Under the pieces are notes generated by a model, which saw nothing but the letters and a program-made list of their open reading frames with translations, was not told the origin of the DNA and searched no databases. From Zoroaster sp. YZ-2022 (lineage: Eukaryota; Echinodermata; Asteroidea; Forcipulatida; Zoroasteridae), in assembly GCA_029582265.1 (NCBI GenBank), contig CM055821.1:39999004-40063003 (forward strand): a stretch of DNA of 64,000 bases. The letters are read 5' to 3'. Positions 1 through 12,254 of the stretch are shown in pieces. The stretch's first letter is position 1. Each line of letters starts with the position of its first letter. A program made the translations under genes and the position numbers.

Positions 1-3000
1 AGCCCCTCACTGAAGAACTCGGAGAACTGACATTGTGAGTTTCTAAAGATGTTCCCTACCATTTTTTAATGTTCAGTTAAGACCGTCATCCAAATAAGTA
101 GTAAGTTTGCATGGAGTTTTAAACATAAAATAAATGAGTAAGACTTGTAGAAATTCTCTTTTGAGCAGTAATTAGCTCTGAAAGAACTAGTTAGTTACAA
201 CTCGGTATTTCGATCAGTATGCTCTGATCTTCTTCAGGAGAATACTGATCGAAACGTCAAGTTGTAACTAACCAGTTAATAATTAATTACATTTATTTCA
301 TGTCAGTATCATAAAGAAATTGTACATCATTAGTTCAGTACATACATAAGATCGATGTAACAGCAGTAGACTAGTTTATACAAAATAAAGCAAATTTTAT
401 AACGTGTAGGGAAAATGGGGAAGCACAGCTTTTGTACCCTTCCCTATGGACAGACAGAACACAATATGAAATAATACACAGAAACAAACACTGGACAAAC
501 AAGTTCTTTTCAGAACTAATTACTACTCAAAAGAGAATTTCTACAGTGTCACCACAAACAGTCTTTACTTATAAAACAAATAAATAAAATAAACCAAATC
601 ATAATCATCATCAGGAACATTAATTTATTTAAATGAGTTCAGCGGTGGGGTTATCACCAGCACCACCAGCAGTTGCAGCAGCCACCAGCAGCACCACAAG
701 CAGCAGCACAGCAGCATCATTATTTATATTATTGATGGTTTTATCAAAATATTAGTCTTAAATTCACTGTCTTTATTATCAATTAGGCCTACTGTGGAAC
801 TTCAGACCCAATCCCCCGACCATCCATCCAGTGGCCTGGAGCGTTCCGATGGTCCATTCACTTTAGAAACGGATGCCGAACGTTCTGACCGCCGGTTTGC
901 TGATTCAAAGGCTGCTGACCAACAGGAGAAACTTATTTTTGATCCTACGGTCTACCCTGAGAATGAACGGCTAGAACGTTTGGAGTGTTTTTTGAAGACT
1001 AGTGCCCCATCGAAGATTAAACGGTGAGAAACAATTGTTATGATTATATATGTTTGTGCATTGTATGTAACCTGGAAAAGCGACACGCTTAAACAAAATT
1101 AACAAAATGAAATTAAACGTCGGGGAACTCACTTGCAAAAAAAATGAATTGGATAGGAAGGAGTCGCGAGGAATTAAATAAATATAAAGACAGAGTCGAC
1201 GGTTATTTGGTTCAGAACAAAGAAATTAATGAGATAGAATTTATTCACTTCAGCAAAGTTAACTAAATGATCGGCAAAGTTAATAAGAGCTCAAAATTAA
1301 ACCACTTAACAAAATTACAAAAACAAAAGACAGCCAGCGGGAAAGAGAAGAATAGATTGAACTAAAAAAAATAAAAATTGACTGTAAAATGGGATCAAGA
1401 AACCAGATACAAAAAACAATACAAACTCCCAAATTGAAACCAAAAGAAAACCAAAATTGAAAACCCAAAAGAAACTAAAAGGAACTTAAACATTTTTTTT
1501 CTTTAAAACCTAAAAAACTTTGAAAACCCAACACTGTTTAACTTAATAAAACAAATAAAAAATAAAAAAAACAGACTAGCACAAGGTCCAAAACAGTTTA
1601 ATTGAGTATAAGAGTTGCATCAGTGGTTAAAATGCATGTAAACTAAACAACAGTAACTCTTAAGACTGGAAACTTAAAACAAGTCTATTATTCTAGTAAA
1701 ATCACTATCATTGTGGTAAAAATACTCAAATCTCAGATATAAATCACACTATTCTAAAAAAAAGATACTTATTATACAGAATTAAAGAGCAATCTTTCAG
1801 TAAATCATTCTTCTCAGCCACAATTAATTAGCGAAATAAAGGAAGGAAACTTCAGTTAATTTAACAGTTCTCATACTCAAAGAAATGGATCGAAATAACC
1901 CTTTCTTTCCTACCTACATCAATAAAATATAGTTAATTATATAAATAATCACTGACCTATAATCAAATGAAGACGGAGATACTGAATATCAACTTATCAA
2001 TTCCCTTTTACTTTGAATCAATTTTATCAGCGGAAATCTTACTTTGAAAGAAGTCAAATGGTGAACTAAAAATACCAAAAAAACAAGTCTCATGTTTATA
2101 CAACATAATATAATATTTTCATTGATGAGAACAACAGAAATGTGATTAAACTGACCAAAATTAATAGCAGACCAAACTTGTTAGGCAGAAAAATCACTCA
2201 ATGTAGGGGGAACTAAACTGAATGATCCGCTCTATTTACTGCCGCGGCCTGCAAACTGAATGGGGTGTTGCAAGGGACATACCAAGCACATGGCCGCTTA
2301 TGTAAGGGCTCATTGTTCTAGGGGCATGCCGAGCACATGGCCGCTTATCTAAGGGCTCATTGTTCTATGGACGGATTACTTCAAGTTAGTGGCCAGGGGA
2401 TACGCAGCTTAGAAAATTACTGATTCAAAGGGGAGGAACTCCTAAAAAATAGTGGAAACACAATAAAACACTCTGTAAATTATCCCTTCTACATGTACAG
2501 CAGGTTATAGTTTTCTCTGGGAGATTTTGTTAGATTTTAATTTATCTGAGTGGGAAAAAACATATTTATTTTTGAAATCATTCAGCATAATTTCTTAAAC
2601 CATATAAATATACACAATGCCATCTCCATCAGCCTTAAACCAGCAGTGCATTGTCTAACGAAACAATATGATAATAATGATTTTTTGTACAACGTACAAT
2701 GTGTTTCTTATTTGTTATTATTAAGATCTCCTGACTGCCGCATCATGCTTCCAGGTTTAGCATCTTGCCTTGTGGCATGATCCCTGGCTGCAGAGTTTGT
2801 ATGAGTTTCATGGCTCCAGGCTGGTGGACCTAGAACAAAGATATCGACAATTATTGGGAGACTGCCAACAACAGGGCTTGATAGGTAGATTTACATAAAT
2901 GGAAGCAAATGATCCCCATTAAAGGACCACAGAAATAGAGACATAAATACCATGGAGATACTAAAATAATGGTATTTTTAATGATAAAAAATAAATAGCT

Positions 3001-6000
3001 CCTTGATTTTTAGCGAGCTACTTATAATTTGAAGCTTTTCCGAAGAGGATGTCTGCGCCGATTAACACGCCCCTAAAATGGGCCATTTGCACTGCATCCT
3101 GAACGCCTCTATGTGTGTGACGTCACTTAAAGAAGAAGGCTTGCTTGACGCCAGCCACATACATACAACAGCGAACGCGTTCATTCACATGCCTGCGGTT
3201 ATATTGCCCACGCTGGAAAATAACATAGAAATGGCTGAATCGTCGTCAGATGAAATAGTGATACTTTACTAAGGTAATAAGTTACTAATAAACTATATCT
3301 AATGTGTAATTTTCGTTCACCAAACTGCTATCTTTGTGAAGAAATCGATCATTTAGTGACCCAAACTCGGTTGAAAAATATCAAAATACGAAGGTCGCAA
3401 AAAAGCACCGTTGGTGTTCATTGCTGCCGTTTTCAGTCACAGTTTTCATCATCGAATTCTTCTAAAAGTTGTAAAAACTTATGTTATTTTAGTCTAACGT
3501 TATATTGTATTTTTTCATGTATGATTTGTGAATTACGCCGTATATTTATTGTTAACGATGTTCAAATCCCAACATGGCGGCACTGCACACAGTACATACA
3601 TGTAGATCGGACATGTCGGATCTGACTTAACGTTAATTACTTGTCTGTTCTCACGTTTTAACTAAGCATCCTCTCGTCGCTTTGGCTTGTCGTTTGAAGG
3701 ATTCACAGGCTTCTTTATTTTCGTTGAAATCGAAGTTTTCTTGAGACTGGGTGCTTTTGACATCCCAAATTCCCATAAAGGCTCGTTTCGAAGTCTTCAG
3801 CGGTAAAATGATCGCTACATATCACTCTGGTTGGAGACGGCCTGAACCATTTTGCCCTCGTCAACCGCACTTTTGTGGCCCAAATTTTCGTAGTGCCTCG
3901 TATTTAGGGAACCTATGGAGGCTTACACCTTGGCTAGAGTATTACTACAGCCTGCTATGACACATCTTGTAGGCATGATGTATATTTTCAAGGAAATTTA
4001 GGATGAAAATATGTATACACATAATATTGGAGTTTTGACATAAGCGCATCGGACACGTACACACATTGTGCAGGAAATCGTTCTTTAACTGACGTCACGG
4101 TACACGTGATGCATTACGTCACTCAATTGCCAATAAAGTGGGGGGCTTGTGAAGTGGCACAGTCTCCAAAATGAACAGAACAAACTTCAGTTATGAAAAA
4201 CTAACAAATATCTTGTTTTATTATGCAAAACACATTTATTAAGAGCCATAATGGTTTTTATTTCTGTGATCCTTTAACGGTATAGTCTCATCTAAGTCTT
4301 CTCATAAGAATCATTAATACTTAATGTTAAGGTTGACTCTACTTTATTTCCTTACGAGTCTACCATGATAGCTATTGGTAGAGCATCAGTGGCATGCTCA
4401 TCTTCAGTAATTTGTTCTTTGTTCACTCAATCGTTTGGTACAGATCTGATGGAATTGGCAAGATCATAGTGAGGTCTCCTAGCTTCGTGGATGAGGGGTT
4501 AGAGAATATAGAAGGTTTACTGGAGGAATGGGAAAAATTGAAGCTCTTAAAAGAAAATATTTTTAACTATTTTGATATCGAAGAGTTGGCAGTGTCTTAC
4601 AGGTAGGTCTACACTAGATGGAAAATAATTAGCTATTACTAACCGTTTAATTTGGTTACCAATCAGTAATCTTGTTGAGGCAAGATTTTTGGTTTTATTT
4701 TGTGCACTTTCAGTGATGCTGTGACATTGATTTCATGTTGTGTTCTCACAAAACACCACCCTCTTGTGTCAAGGATAACATGTTTTTTTTCCAAATTTAA
4801 AGATGGACTACAACGAGAACTCTCACATTAAATTGACTATCGAACCTTGTTTATGTTGTGTTCAGGTAACAATTTATTGTTGTGGTCATGTTTTTCTCTT
4901 TATAATTTTGTTGCAATTTGACCGAAAAAATTTGACCCCGCTTCTTCGATTTTAGAAATTTCCCGCCCTGCACTGGTTCCCGACAAAGACCCATTGAAAA
5001 TCCACTATGAAATCCACGATATAGTACCAGCGGACTTGTAAACCAGCGAAAAGGGATGACGTATAACCCATGAGCACCCGAGAGTAAATAGAAGACGCCA
5101 TGTTACTTCCGTGTATATTATACATGCGTTTTCATGCGTCAGCAGAGGCATGAAGTTTTTATGAAGTTTTTTTCGACGTTGTTGTTCTAACAGTTATAAT
5201 GCCGACTTCATGTGTTGTTGGTGGTGGATGCACTAGAAATAGTATTAAGAATCCAGAGACTCATTTTTTCAATTTTCGCGGATCCTGCGATATCAAAGGA
5301 ATGGGTGAAGTTCGTGAATAATACACGAAAGGATTTCACCTTCATGCCAAAATTCCTGGATCCGCCCCTGCTGATATTTGCCTGTTTTTATCACTTTATC
5401 TGGCTCCCATGTATTTAATCTTTTATAATCTTTGCTATTGTTACTTTAGGTTATTTTATTATATTTAAAGGGCCTGGGAGCATTTTATTCAAATGGATTT
5501 GGTGCTATATACATGTCTTTTTATATTTTTTATTAATATTTGATTGAAGACAGAATGACATGGCCTGTACACATTTATTGTTATTCTATTCTTGTATTTT
5601 ACAATTTATTGCCACTGTACACTCAGAACAAGTTTTAAGTTTTATAGGCAGAAGTACATGAGATTTACAATATTAGTTTTTGTCACACTTCTCCCTTTTG
5701 TGATGCAAAGCCAAAAAACCTAATTGAATTAGCTTTAATCCAAGAAAATCTGAACCTGCTCAGCAGTAGAGTTATGCTGATTGTAAGTTTTTTCCTGGGA
5801 AAAGAGCAGCAAGTGTGAAACTAATTTCAAAGGATTTCCAGTTCGGTTTAACAGAACAATGGCCAAGTTCCAAACAAGTATGTACAGGATTTTGATTAAG
5901 TTGTTTTCGTCATCAAGAGGCAACTTTTTGATTGTGATATTTTAACCTCAAAAATAAACTCAATTGTTGGTTGCAAATACATACATATTTTGTCTTGTCA

Positions 6001-8860
6001 TTTATTCGAAAGTACTAAGGTCTTGTAAAATTTTCAGTTCTTGGCATCTTTCTGCCATACCGAATTTGTAATGTTTTTACCATAGTGTATTGTTGGCAAC
6101 ATAAAACAAGTTTATTTCACATTAGTGCTAAATTAATCAACTTCTCCCCGAAAAGACACAAAATGAAAGACTAACGTAATTGATTCTGCCATTGATCATG
6201 GTTTATGAACGCACAAAATAATTTGTAACTCCCTCCAGATCATTATAACTAGGGAAGAATGTTACCAATTTAAAAAATAAAACAAAGCAAATCGGCCTAA
6301 TCCAGTGGTGGATACGAAAATCCTTTGTACTGTCCATCAGGGTTTGGGAACGTCCTGCGGATTGCGTCCATTACACATGATGGCAGTGGCACCTGGTTGA
6401 AACGGCCAAGATAACCCCAACACCACCTCACCACTTGCCGATATGCAACATGGCGATATTTTCTGTAAAACAAAACAAAAAATCAGACAAAATTATAAAC
6501 ATAAGATTTGTGATTTGCATGGTGGAGTATCGATATTGTTTACGTTAACACCATGTGAAACTGAAATGCTATAAAACTATAACCATACCAAAAGGCAATC
6601 ATGATCAAAAGTAAACAATTACATACACGTAATGCATGTACAATAAGATATAGATGCACGTGGGTCAACCAAGGTCATATTCAGTTGTGTGCGGTTACTC
6701 TGAAGTAAACACCGGTGCTCATTCTGGTCAATCAAAAGTAATCTGCTTGATATGCAGATCATTCAAAACTGACATTGCTCTAAAATATTAATTGAAATTG
6801 ATGGTACATTGGCTTTGTACATTCAGTCAACACTCAAATCACTTACTGGTCAAGCGTTCCTTCAACTGCATCTCTGAAGATACGCTGTTGCAAGCACTCC
6901 TGGGTGGAGGCAGATCGCATCAAACCAATCATGGATGGTAATGCACTGGTTGGGATCATCCACGTTGATGTCCAGCTGCCGCATCATGTTCTCTGTCTTC
7001 TCAACTTCTTTGCAACATATACAGTTTGCGAGCAAAGGCTGAAGAACACAATGTCCACACGAACACCTATTACAAAAAAACAAGTTTGGAAAATATAATT
7101 TTAGTAACTTTGTCATTGGGGTTGCACTACTTAAAAATTGATCTTGAAATACATCCCCATGAACTGATCAAGGGACAGGTACATCACGAAGGAATACATT
7201 TTTCCATGGGCAGATCAAACATTTTTATTGTGCAGGGGGCTACAACCTTTGATTTGAAGGGAAAGACTAAATGTCAATTATGCTTAAAGCATGATGGTAA
7301 AAGATCATGATTTTATTTGAATTTTGAGCAGTGATTACTTTCCCATCATGTCTTCATAAATACTGGCTAATATTGCCAACAAATCATAAAACGCAAGACA
7401 TAGTAATTACCCCCAAATTTCCACTGTACATGTATTGTACACATGTACATGTACTACTACATTATGTACCTTGGGTCTCCATCATGTTCGTTCATGTTTT
7501 TGTCAAGTATAGCCTACAACTATTTTTGTACAGCAGAAACGAATTGATCAAACGAAGCATCATTCAGTATTTCATTCATGAATCATTTTGTGGGCTTACC
7601 AGTCTGTGTTTAGCCGTCTATCATCAGGATTTGGTTCGTCGTCTTCGGCCTGACGATCACCGTCACCGGGCTCGGGTCAACTGCAGGCGCCGCAAGTGGC
7701 TCGAACCGGTATGGTTCAGCGCCACGTACTTCGACTTGTTCGTCATCGTCTTCGCCTTCTCTCTCGTCTGGGGAGCTCCCCTCATCGCTACAGCTGACAT
7801 CACTATCCTCAGAAGTGCCTATATGAAACTCCTCTTCCTCATCTATACTGTGATCTTCCCAATATTCGCTGCTATCGGACATTTTCGCTGTTTTTCGGTC
7901 TAGAAGATGTCGCTTGTCCGCTGTTGTTCCGCATTGTATGCATTGCAAATGCATACAGTACACGCGATCGACTGTTGTGCGTGGGGCGGGTAACAAAGCG
8001 TCATGGGTGCTACGTCACACACGAAGTATGAATTATTCATGAGTTGAGGGCTTTTGGTGAAACTGGGCTTTTCTGGGTCGTAGAACGCCGATCAAATTGA
8101 GTTTTTTTTTGCATGAAGGAACAAGTTTTATTGAATAATAATAATATGTTAGTAATCATTACACATTTCTCGAACGAAAACAGCAATACAGCATTATTCC
8201 GTTGTAGTCCATCTTTAAACAGTGTAATCAATTTCACTTTACTTAAAAATTAGACTTCCCATTTTGTTTGAACTGTCCAAAAGCATAGACAATTCTATAA
8301 TATGTTTCTACATGAAATTGCATTTCATAGACCCTTGTGCCAAATCCATCCTGATAATGGTACTCAAGGTGCTTTTATCGCCCCAAGACAATGTCCCGAT
8401 TATCATTCATTAAACCTCAGCTCCATGAGAATTATAATTGTCATTATAATCTCTTTTGTTTCGTTATTTAAGGTGCTTGAGTGGTATGTGGCTTCTTTTT
8501 TATGAAACCGGAGTAAAAGTTGACGAAGCATGGGAGAAAATTGCCAAAGCTACGGTGAATGATGAGCTGGGTACGCACGCAGAAGTGAATCCGTTCAACC
8601 ACCGGGCTGAAGGGAAGGCCCTGCACGATGACCAGCACGTTATCATCGTGTACACAAAGGATTTTACCAAAAGGAAAGATGTGATGGAGATTGAAAAAAA
8701 AATTCGTCTGTATTTGAGGAGTCGTATGGTCTACAAACCCCTTGTCTACTCAAAAATCGGCATGTATTCAGGAAACAAGTGGAAGCTGAGGCCAGACATT
8801 TATACGTCAAATTGGGATGCCGTCAATAAGGTGTCGTCAATACGGGAAAACGTAAAATAA
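1..8860 (+). CDS. C11orf68-like: C11orf68/BLES03-like gene, copy A (5' end cut by the window)
   Basis: This is a DUF1917 (UPF0696) family protein of unknown biochemical role; human BLES03 has an eIF4E-like fold. Exons lie at 1-34 (partial), 787-1023, 4444-4602 and 8473-8860. All junctions are GT-AG and all introns have the same phase: two bases of the split codon lie upstream. Exon 2 ends in the conserved EKLIFDPTVYPENERLERL and SAPSKIKR region. Exon 3 gives RSDGIGK and SPSFVDEGL. Exon 4 gives CLSGMWLLF, VDEAWEKIAKATV, ELGTHAEV, HVIIVYTKDF and MVYKPLVYSKIGMYSGNKW, the family's signature order. The reading frame is open throughout. The first exon starts outside the window; its visible codons match copy B with Ala to Pro and Ala to Gly changes. 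Introns 2 and 3 are swollen by transposons absent from copy B. Family identity is recognised from motif order, not from a search. Confidence 0.78.
130..600. repeat. Inverted-repeat element in intron 1 of copy A, with an internal hairpin
   Basis: GTAGAAATTCTCTTTTGAG near 150 and its inverse CTCAAAAGAGAATTTCTAC near 527 form arms of about 45 bp. Between them, 187-275 is a second imperfect hairpin built from TTAGTTACAACT and TTTCGATCAGTAT arms. About 75 bp of the right arm recurs in direct orientation at 25466-25540. This looks like a non-autonomous DNA transposon; its exact ends were not resolved. Confidence 0.55.
1066..2493. mobile_element. TG...CA insertion with 4-bp duplication, probable solo LTR
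   Basis: Copy B reads GCATTGTACAGCAGG without interruption at 17283-17297. In copy A the same site is split by 1428 bp that begin TGTAACCTGG and end CTTCTACA, flanked on both sides by TGTA (1062-1065 and 2494-2497). TG...CA ends with a 4-bp duplication fit an LTR retrotransposon, and no internal coding region is seen, so a solo LTR is likely. Inside it, 2274-2320 and 2321-2367 are a tandem pair of 47-bp units containing AGCACATGGCCGCTTAT. Confidence 0.62.
2923..4273. mobile_element. TTAA-flanked DNA transposon in intron 2 of copy A
   Basis: The left end is TTAA (2919-2922) followed by AGGACCACAGAAATAGAG. The right end, read inverted, is AGGATCACAGAAATAAAA, followed by TTAA (4274-4277). The element is 1351 bp. 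It contains a short open stretch at 3232-3270 starting MAESSSDE and a MCNFRSPNC frame at 3302, but no recognisable transposase. TTAA duplication with AGG-type ends fits a non-autonomous Kolobok-like or piggyBac-like element; the superfamily is inferred. Confidence 0.6.
5199..5418 (+). pseudogene. THAP-domain N-terminus (transposase-type), frameshifted
   Basis: From the ATG at 5199 the product starts MPTSCVVGGGCTRNSIKNPE and continues THFFNF, matching the start of a THAP zinc finger (C-x2-4-C, then H/F residues). A three-base insertion gives C-x5-C here; the copy at 63901 has the normal C-x4-C. About 35 codons in, the frame is lost. The other frame (from about 5275) then continues DPAISKEWVKFVNNTRKDF, which carries the THAP tryptophan and following basic stretch. 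The distal C-x2-H half was not found, so the domain is broken or continues in an unseen exon. THAP domains bind DNA at transposon ends; function is inferred from the family. Confidence 0.6.
6297..7882 (-). pseudogene. P2X7 receptor C-terminal (ballast-type) domain protein, three exons, two frameshifts
   Basis: On the minus strand, exons are 7882-7600, 7066-6847 and 6462-6297 with GT-AG junctions. The protein starts MSDSSEYWED, followed by a long acidic stretch and PYRFEP. Exon 2 begins CSCGHC, with CICCKEVEK and CITIHDWFDAICLHPGVL. Exon 3 reads YRHVAYRQVVRWCWGYLGRF through YKGFSYPPLD and a stop. This is the cysteine-rich cytosolic domain first known from P2X7 and found without the channel part in many invertebrate proteins. 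There are no transmembrane segments. Two frameshifts are seen: one near 7675-7690, after which EDDEPNPDDRRLNTDW lies in another frame, and one near 6875-6890, before RDAVEGTLDQ. It sits inside the TTAA element, opposite in strand to the THAP start, so it is probably transposon cargo or an overprinted host gene. An upstream in-frame ATG at 7996 is possible. Confidence 0.72.
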
Positions 8861-9269
8861 AAGGGTCGAATTCTGAAAATTTATTCTGACTGGAGCAACC
8901 TTTGCTCTAAATGCCGACTGCTCTAAATGCCCCGGCAGGGGACCAGTCTAAACCAGTATTGGGTCCGGGCCTTGCCGCAAGAGGGCGATACTTACCAAAG
9001 CCTGAGTGAGTCGGGGTACTTTAGCGATTGGAAGAGTTTCCGGCATTTAATTTTTTACAAAATGGCAGGGGAAAATGTTATTAGGTATTGAAAGCCACTT
9101 CGTACTCCATGATAAGTCCAACAAGGTGTTGCAAAACATAAGAAAATGTATGATATTTGAAAGGAGGTGGGTGAGAGGATGGAAGAGCGACATAGCTTCA
9201 GCGGTTTGTATGTAAACGGACCACAATAAAATACCCCAAACTCGGAACTGAAGTGCATTCTGTACTTTC

Positions 9270-9275
9270 AATAAA
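9270..9275 (+). terminator. Polyadenylation signal of copy A
   Basis: AATAAA follows about 410 bp of 3' flank that aligns with the 3' flank of copy B, including the shared GGTTTGTATGTAAACGGACC stretch. Conservation between paralogues supports this as transcribed 3' UTR. Confidence 0.5.
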
Positions 9276-9319
9276 CATTTATTTTCCTGATAAGTGTGCA
9301 GTTTTCCATTCAATTATTT

Positions 9320-10760
9320 TCATTTAACGTAAAATAGTTAATAGTTGTTAACTTTATTATTATAATTGTATTATTATTATTTCCACATTATCTTATATGA
9401 GAAGCACAAAGCACTATTCTACATGTTTGTATTGATGACTTCGAGACCACACTTTGAGCTCAAAGTCAGAGATGATACATCGCGATGAATGTCCAACCAA
9501 AGAGCGATCTCTAAGTTGCAACTCTCAAAACTTGTGGACGGCGGGTAGGTAGATGATGGCGAAATAATGTGACCAAATTTAATCTGTTGTTACTTTACAC
9601 TGTATGGTTGCAGTGTTTGCAAAGAGAGTTTGGACTTTTGTCATTAAGAAATACCAGTCAGTATCCGTCTCGAGTAAGATGTATTTTATTCCTTTGGTCT
9701 TAGACTGTACTCCAATGAAGAGGTGGCTTTTGTCCTTGCCCACTTTAAAAAGCAAAACTAAAAAAAGGTCATGCTTTAAAAAAGTTGCATCAAGGTTTCG
9801 ACAGCTGTACGGTCCGTCACTTTACATCATTTCAGATTATGTTTATAATTCCCGCCCATTCGGTGAAGTCCGGGCGAAAGACTTCAACATTCACGTCAGT
9901 TCGATGGGTTCAGTCTGACGAAATCAAGACCGGTGAAGACAAAACTTCCGTTTACTCGATGTGAATATAATTGCGTCTGACGAGCAAGGAATCCAATGAT
10001 CAAACATTTCACTATGACAATAGAGGGAAGTGTATGTTGTAACGAACCTGAGGCGTTTGGGTTAACTTCCAGTTCAATGAAATGGTCATTAATGACGCCA
10101 CAATCATATTTTTGAAAGGGTCTGACATCTTTTATTATAACAATAATAATTTTATCTTCAAAAGACCTATAATGTTGAGCGTTAGAATAATTCGAACTTT
10201 GAGTTTGCACCGGAAGTTAATGTCAGATCAGATACATGTATGTGATAGAAATGTGAGATAGGTCTATTTCATTGTTGTAACGATCATGAACAACATAACA
10301 ATTTATCTCATGTTTTGTTAAGGAGATTTTCGTAATATTTGGTTGATTTACATGTCATTTTAAATTCTCCCAACCAAAACTTGCGGGTCAATCAGGTGAT
10401 TGCATTAATAGTTTACAGTGTTATTGCATGTAATGTGATTGTTTACTGTGCCAAACTTAGTGAAATTCTGACTCATGTTTTCGACATAAAAAGAAGCATG
10501 AAGAAGGAATAAATTACTAATTATAAAAACTCGAACAATTCCAATAGGAATAAAGATATAACCCCACTGGCAATTTCTTTTTTACACTCATATATAAACA
10601 TTATATGAATATGAGGTGTCCCAAAATATTTGTACTGTTACATAACTTAACATGTACCTCAAATATTTTGCCAGAAACCTTAATATGTTCAATTAAAATT
10701 GTATAAGATTTTGGTTTTGAAAACAAACAATTACCGGTACGTAACGTTGATGATATTTGA
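9320..10760. other. Intergenic, no gene recognised
   Basis: AT-rich sequence. The open frames at 9604-9918 (+) and 9896-10210 (-) show no motif, no splice context and no paralogous support. No repeat boundary was identified. Confidence 0.4.
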
Positions 10761-10774
10761 CCAGCTACCGGGAT

Positions 10775-11085
10775 TTCTTACCTCTCTCTAATGACTCACC
10801 TAGTGTGGCTCTGCGTACCAAGAAACGTTTTGATGTCCCCAAGGCTAGGACTGAGAGATCCAGGAATTCCCCCATACCCACTATTGTTAATATTTTAAAT
10901 CAGAACATTTCATGCTGCTAATTTTGCCAGTTGTCCCTTTGTGCAATTTGTTATTTTTTGATTCTTTTTATGTTGTGTAATTTGTCAGAATATTTTTTTA
11001 TTGTAAATTGCAATATTTCAGCCAAGTGCTGCTTTTGTGATGATATGTTTTAAACCTTGAATAATAAAATAAATAATAATAATAT
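10775..11085 (+). mobile_element. LINE 3'-terminal fragment
   Basis: A frame ending at the TAA of 10919-10921 reads PLSNDSPSVALRTKKRFDVP and then KARTERSRNSPIPTIVNILN, resembling the C-terminal tail of non-LTR retrotransposon ORF2. It is followed by an AT-rich 3' region and an AATAAAATAAATAATAATAAT-like tail ending near 11085. It is strongly 5' truncated. Confidence 0.45.
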
Positions 11086-11723
11086 GTATATATGCTTACG
11101 TGGAAAATACATCTCGAAGTATATACTTTGTGTTAAGTATCAATCACCCTGTGAAATAATTCCGTCTGAAGTATTTTCATTTAAAATTATTCGTTGTTTT
11201 CTTAAAACGTGAGTAACTATTGTGATTGTTTTGTTTACGGGCTTGTTTGATGATATATTTATTTCTTTAAAACTAATGGGTTGAATTGAACGTTTGTTTA
11301 ATACCAAAATACTGATGGGGCTCATTCTTTTGAAAGATATGTTCCATGTTGGCTGTTTGCCCTTCTTTTGGTCCCAATGTTGGTGTACCCCCACCCCACC
11401 TTCTTCTTTTATTGTCGACTGTCTCAGATTCCTAGGGATCATAATCTGCTTAAAGGTTTTAATTATTTCCAGAAATATAACTGCAACACAATTAACTATG
11501 TATCATTTACATAGGCTGTATTAAATGCATACATGCTTTAGGGAGGACATCTTCCCCAAACCCAAAAATTATCCCCAGCTTCTGGCCGGGTCCCGCCAGG
11601 TATTATAATGAGCTCATTAAATGGGTCAATACACATAATTATATAAAATCAAGAAATAATAGGTGTTTCGGGCACATACCCGAACACCTAATTACAAAAA
11701 TCAACCTGTGAAAGTTTCAGGTC

Positions 11724-12254
11724 ATTTCATAGTGTCATTAATTTAATGAGAAAATAGTGAAAATGCATTCATAGTGTCATTAATGAGAAAATAGTGAAAA
11801 TGCATTCATAGTGTCATTAATGAGAAAATAGTGAAAATGCATTCATAGTGTCATTAATGAGAAAATAGTAAAAATGCATTCATAGTGTCATTAATGAGAA
11901 AATAGTGAAAATGTATTCATAGTGTCATTAATGAGAAAATAGTAAAAATGCATTCATAGTGTCATTAATGAGACAATAGTGAAAATGCATTCATAGTGTC
12001 ATTAATGAGAAAATAGTGAAAATGCATTCATAGTGTCATTAATGAGAAAATAGTAAAAATGCATTCATAGTGTCATTAATGAGAAAATAGTGAAAATGCA
12101 TTCATAGTGTCATTAATGAGAAAATAGTAAAAATGCATTCATAGTGTCATTAATGAGAAAATAGTGAAAATGCATTCATAGTGTCATTAATGAGAAAATA
12201 GTGAAAATGCATTCATAGTGTCATTAATGAGAAAATAGTGAAAATGCATTCAGA
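11724..12254. repeat. 37-bp minisatellite, about 14 units
   Basis: The unit contains CATAGTGTCATTAATGAG followed by AAAATAGTGAAAATGCATT. The first unit (about 11728) is a longer variant with TTAATTTAATGAG; about 13 units of exactly 37 bp follow, differing by rare G/A, C/T and A/C changes. The array sits inside a dispersed repeat whose unexpanded copies lie near 48740-48800 and 52455-52560. Confidence 0.93.

Larger units (their letters stand above)
4801..8214. mobile_element. TTAA-flanked element carrying THAP and P2X7-C coding regions (Kolobok-like)
   Basis: The left terminus AGATGGACTACAACG (4801-4815) is repeated inverted at 8200-8214. TTAA stands at 4797-4800 and 8215-8218. Copy B shows the empty site CCAAATTTAAACAGTG at 19643-19658, so the 3414-bp insertion in intron 3 of copy A is defined to the base. 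It carries a THAP-type start on the plus strand (5199) and a P2X7 C-domain gene on the minus strand (6297-7882). Kolobok elements are known for TTAA duplications and THAP-domain transposases, hence the assignment. A second copy begins at 63503. Confidence 0.8.

Noticed and set aside
9604..10210. Overlapping 104-codon frames on both strands
   Set aside because: No motifs, and copy B's 3' flank has no counterpart.
11724..12254. CRISPR-like array
   Set aside because: Units are contiguous 37-bp tandem repeats without spacers, in a eukaryotic intergenic repeat.
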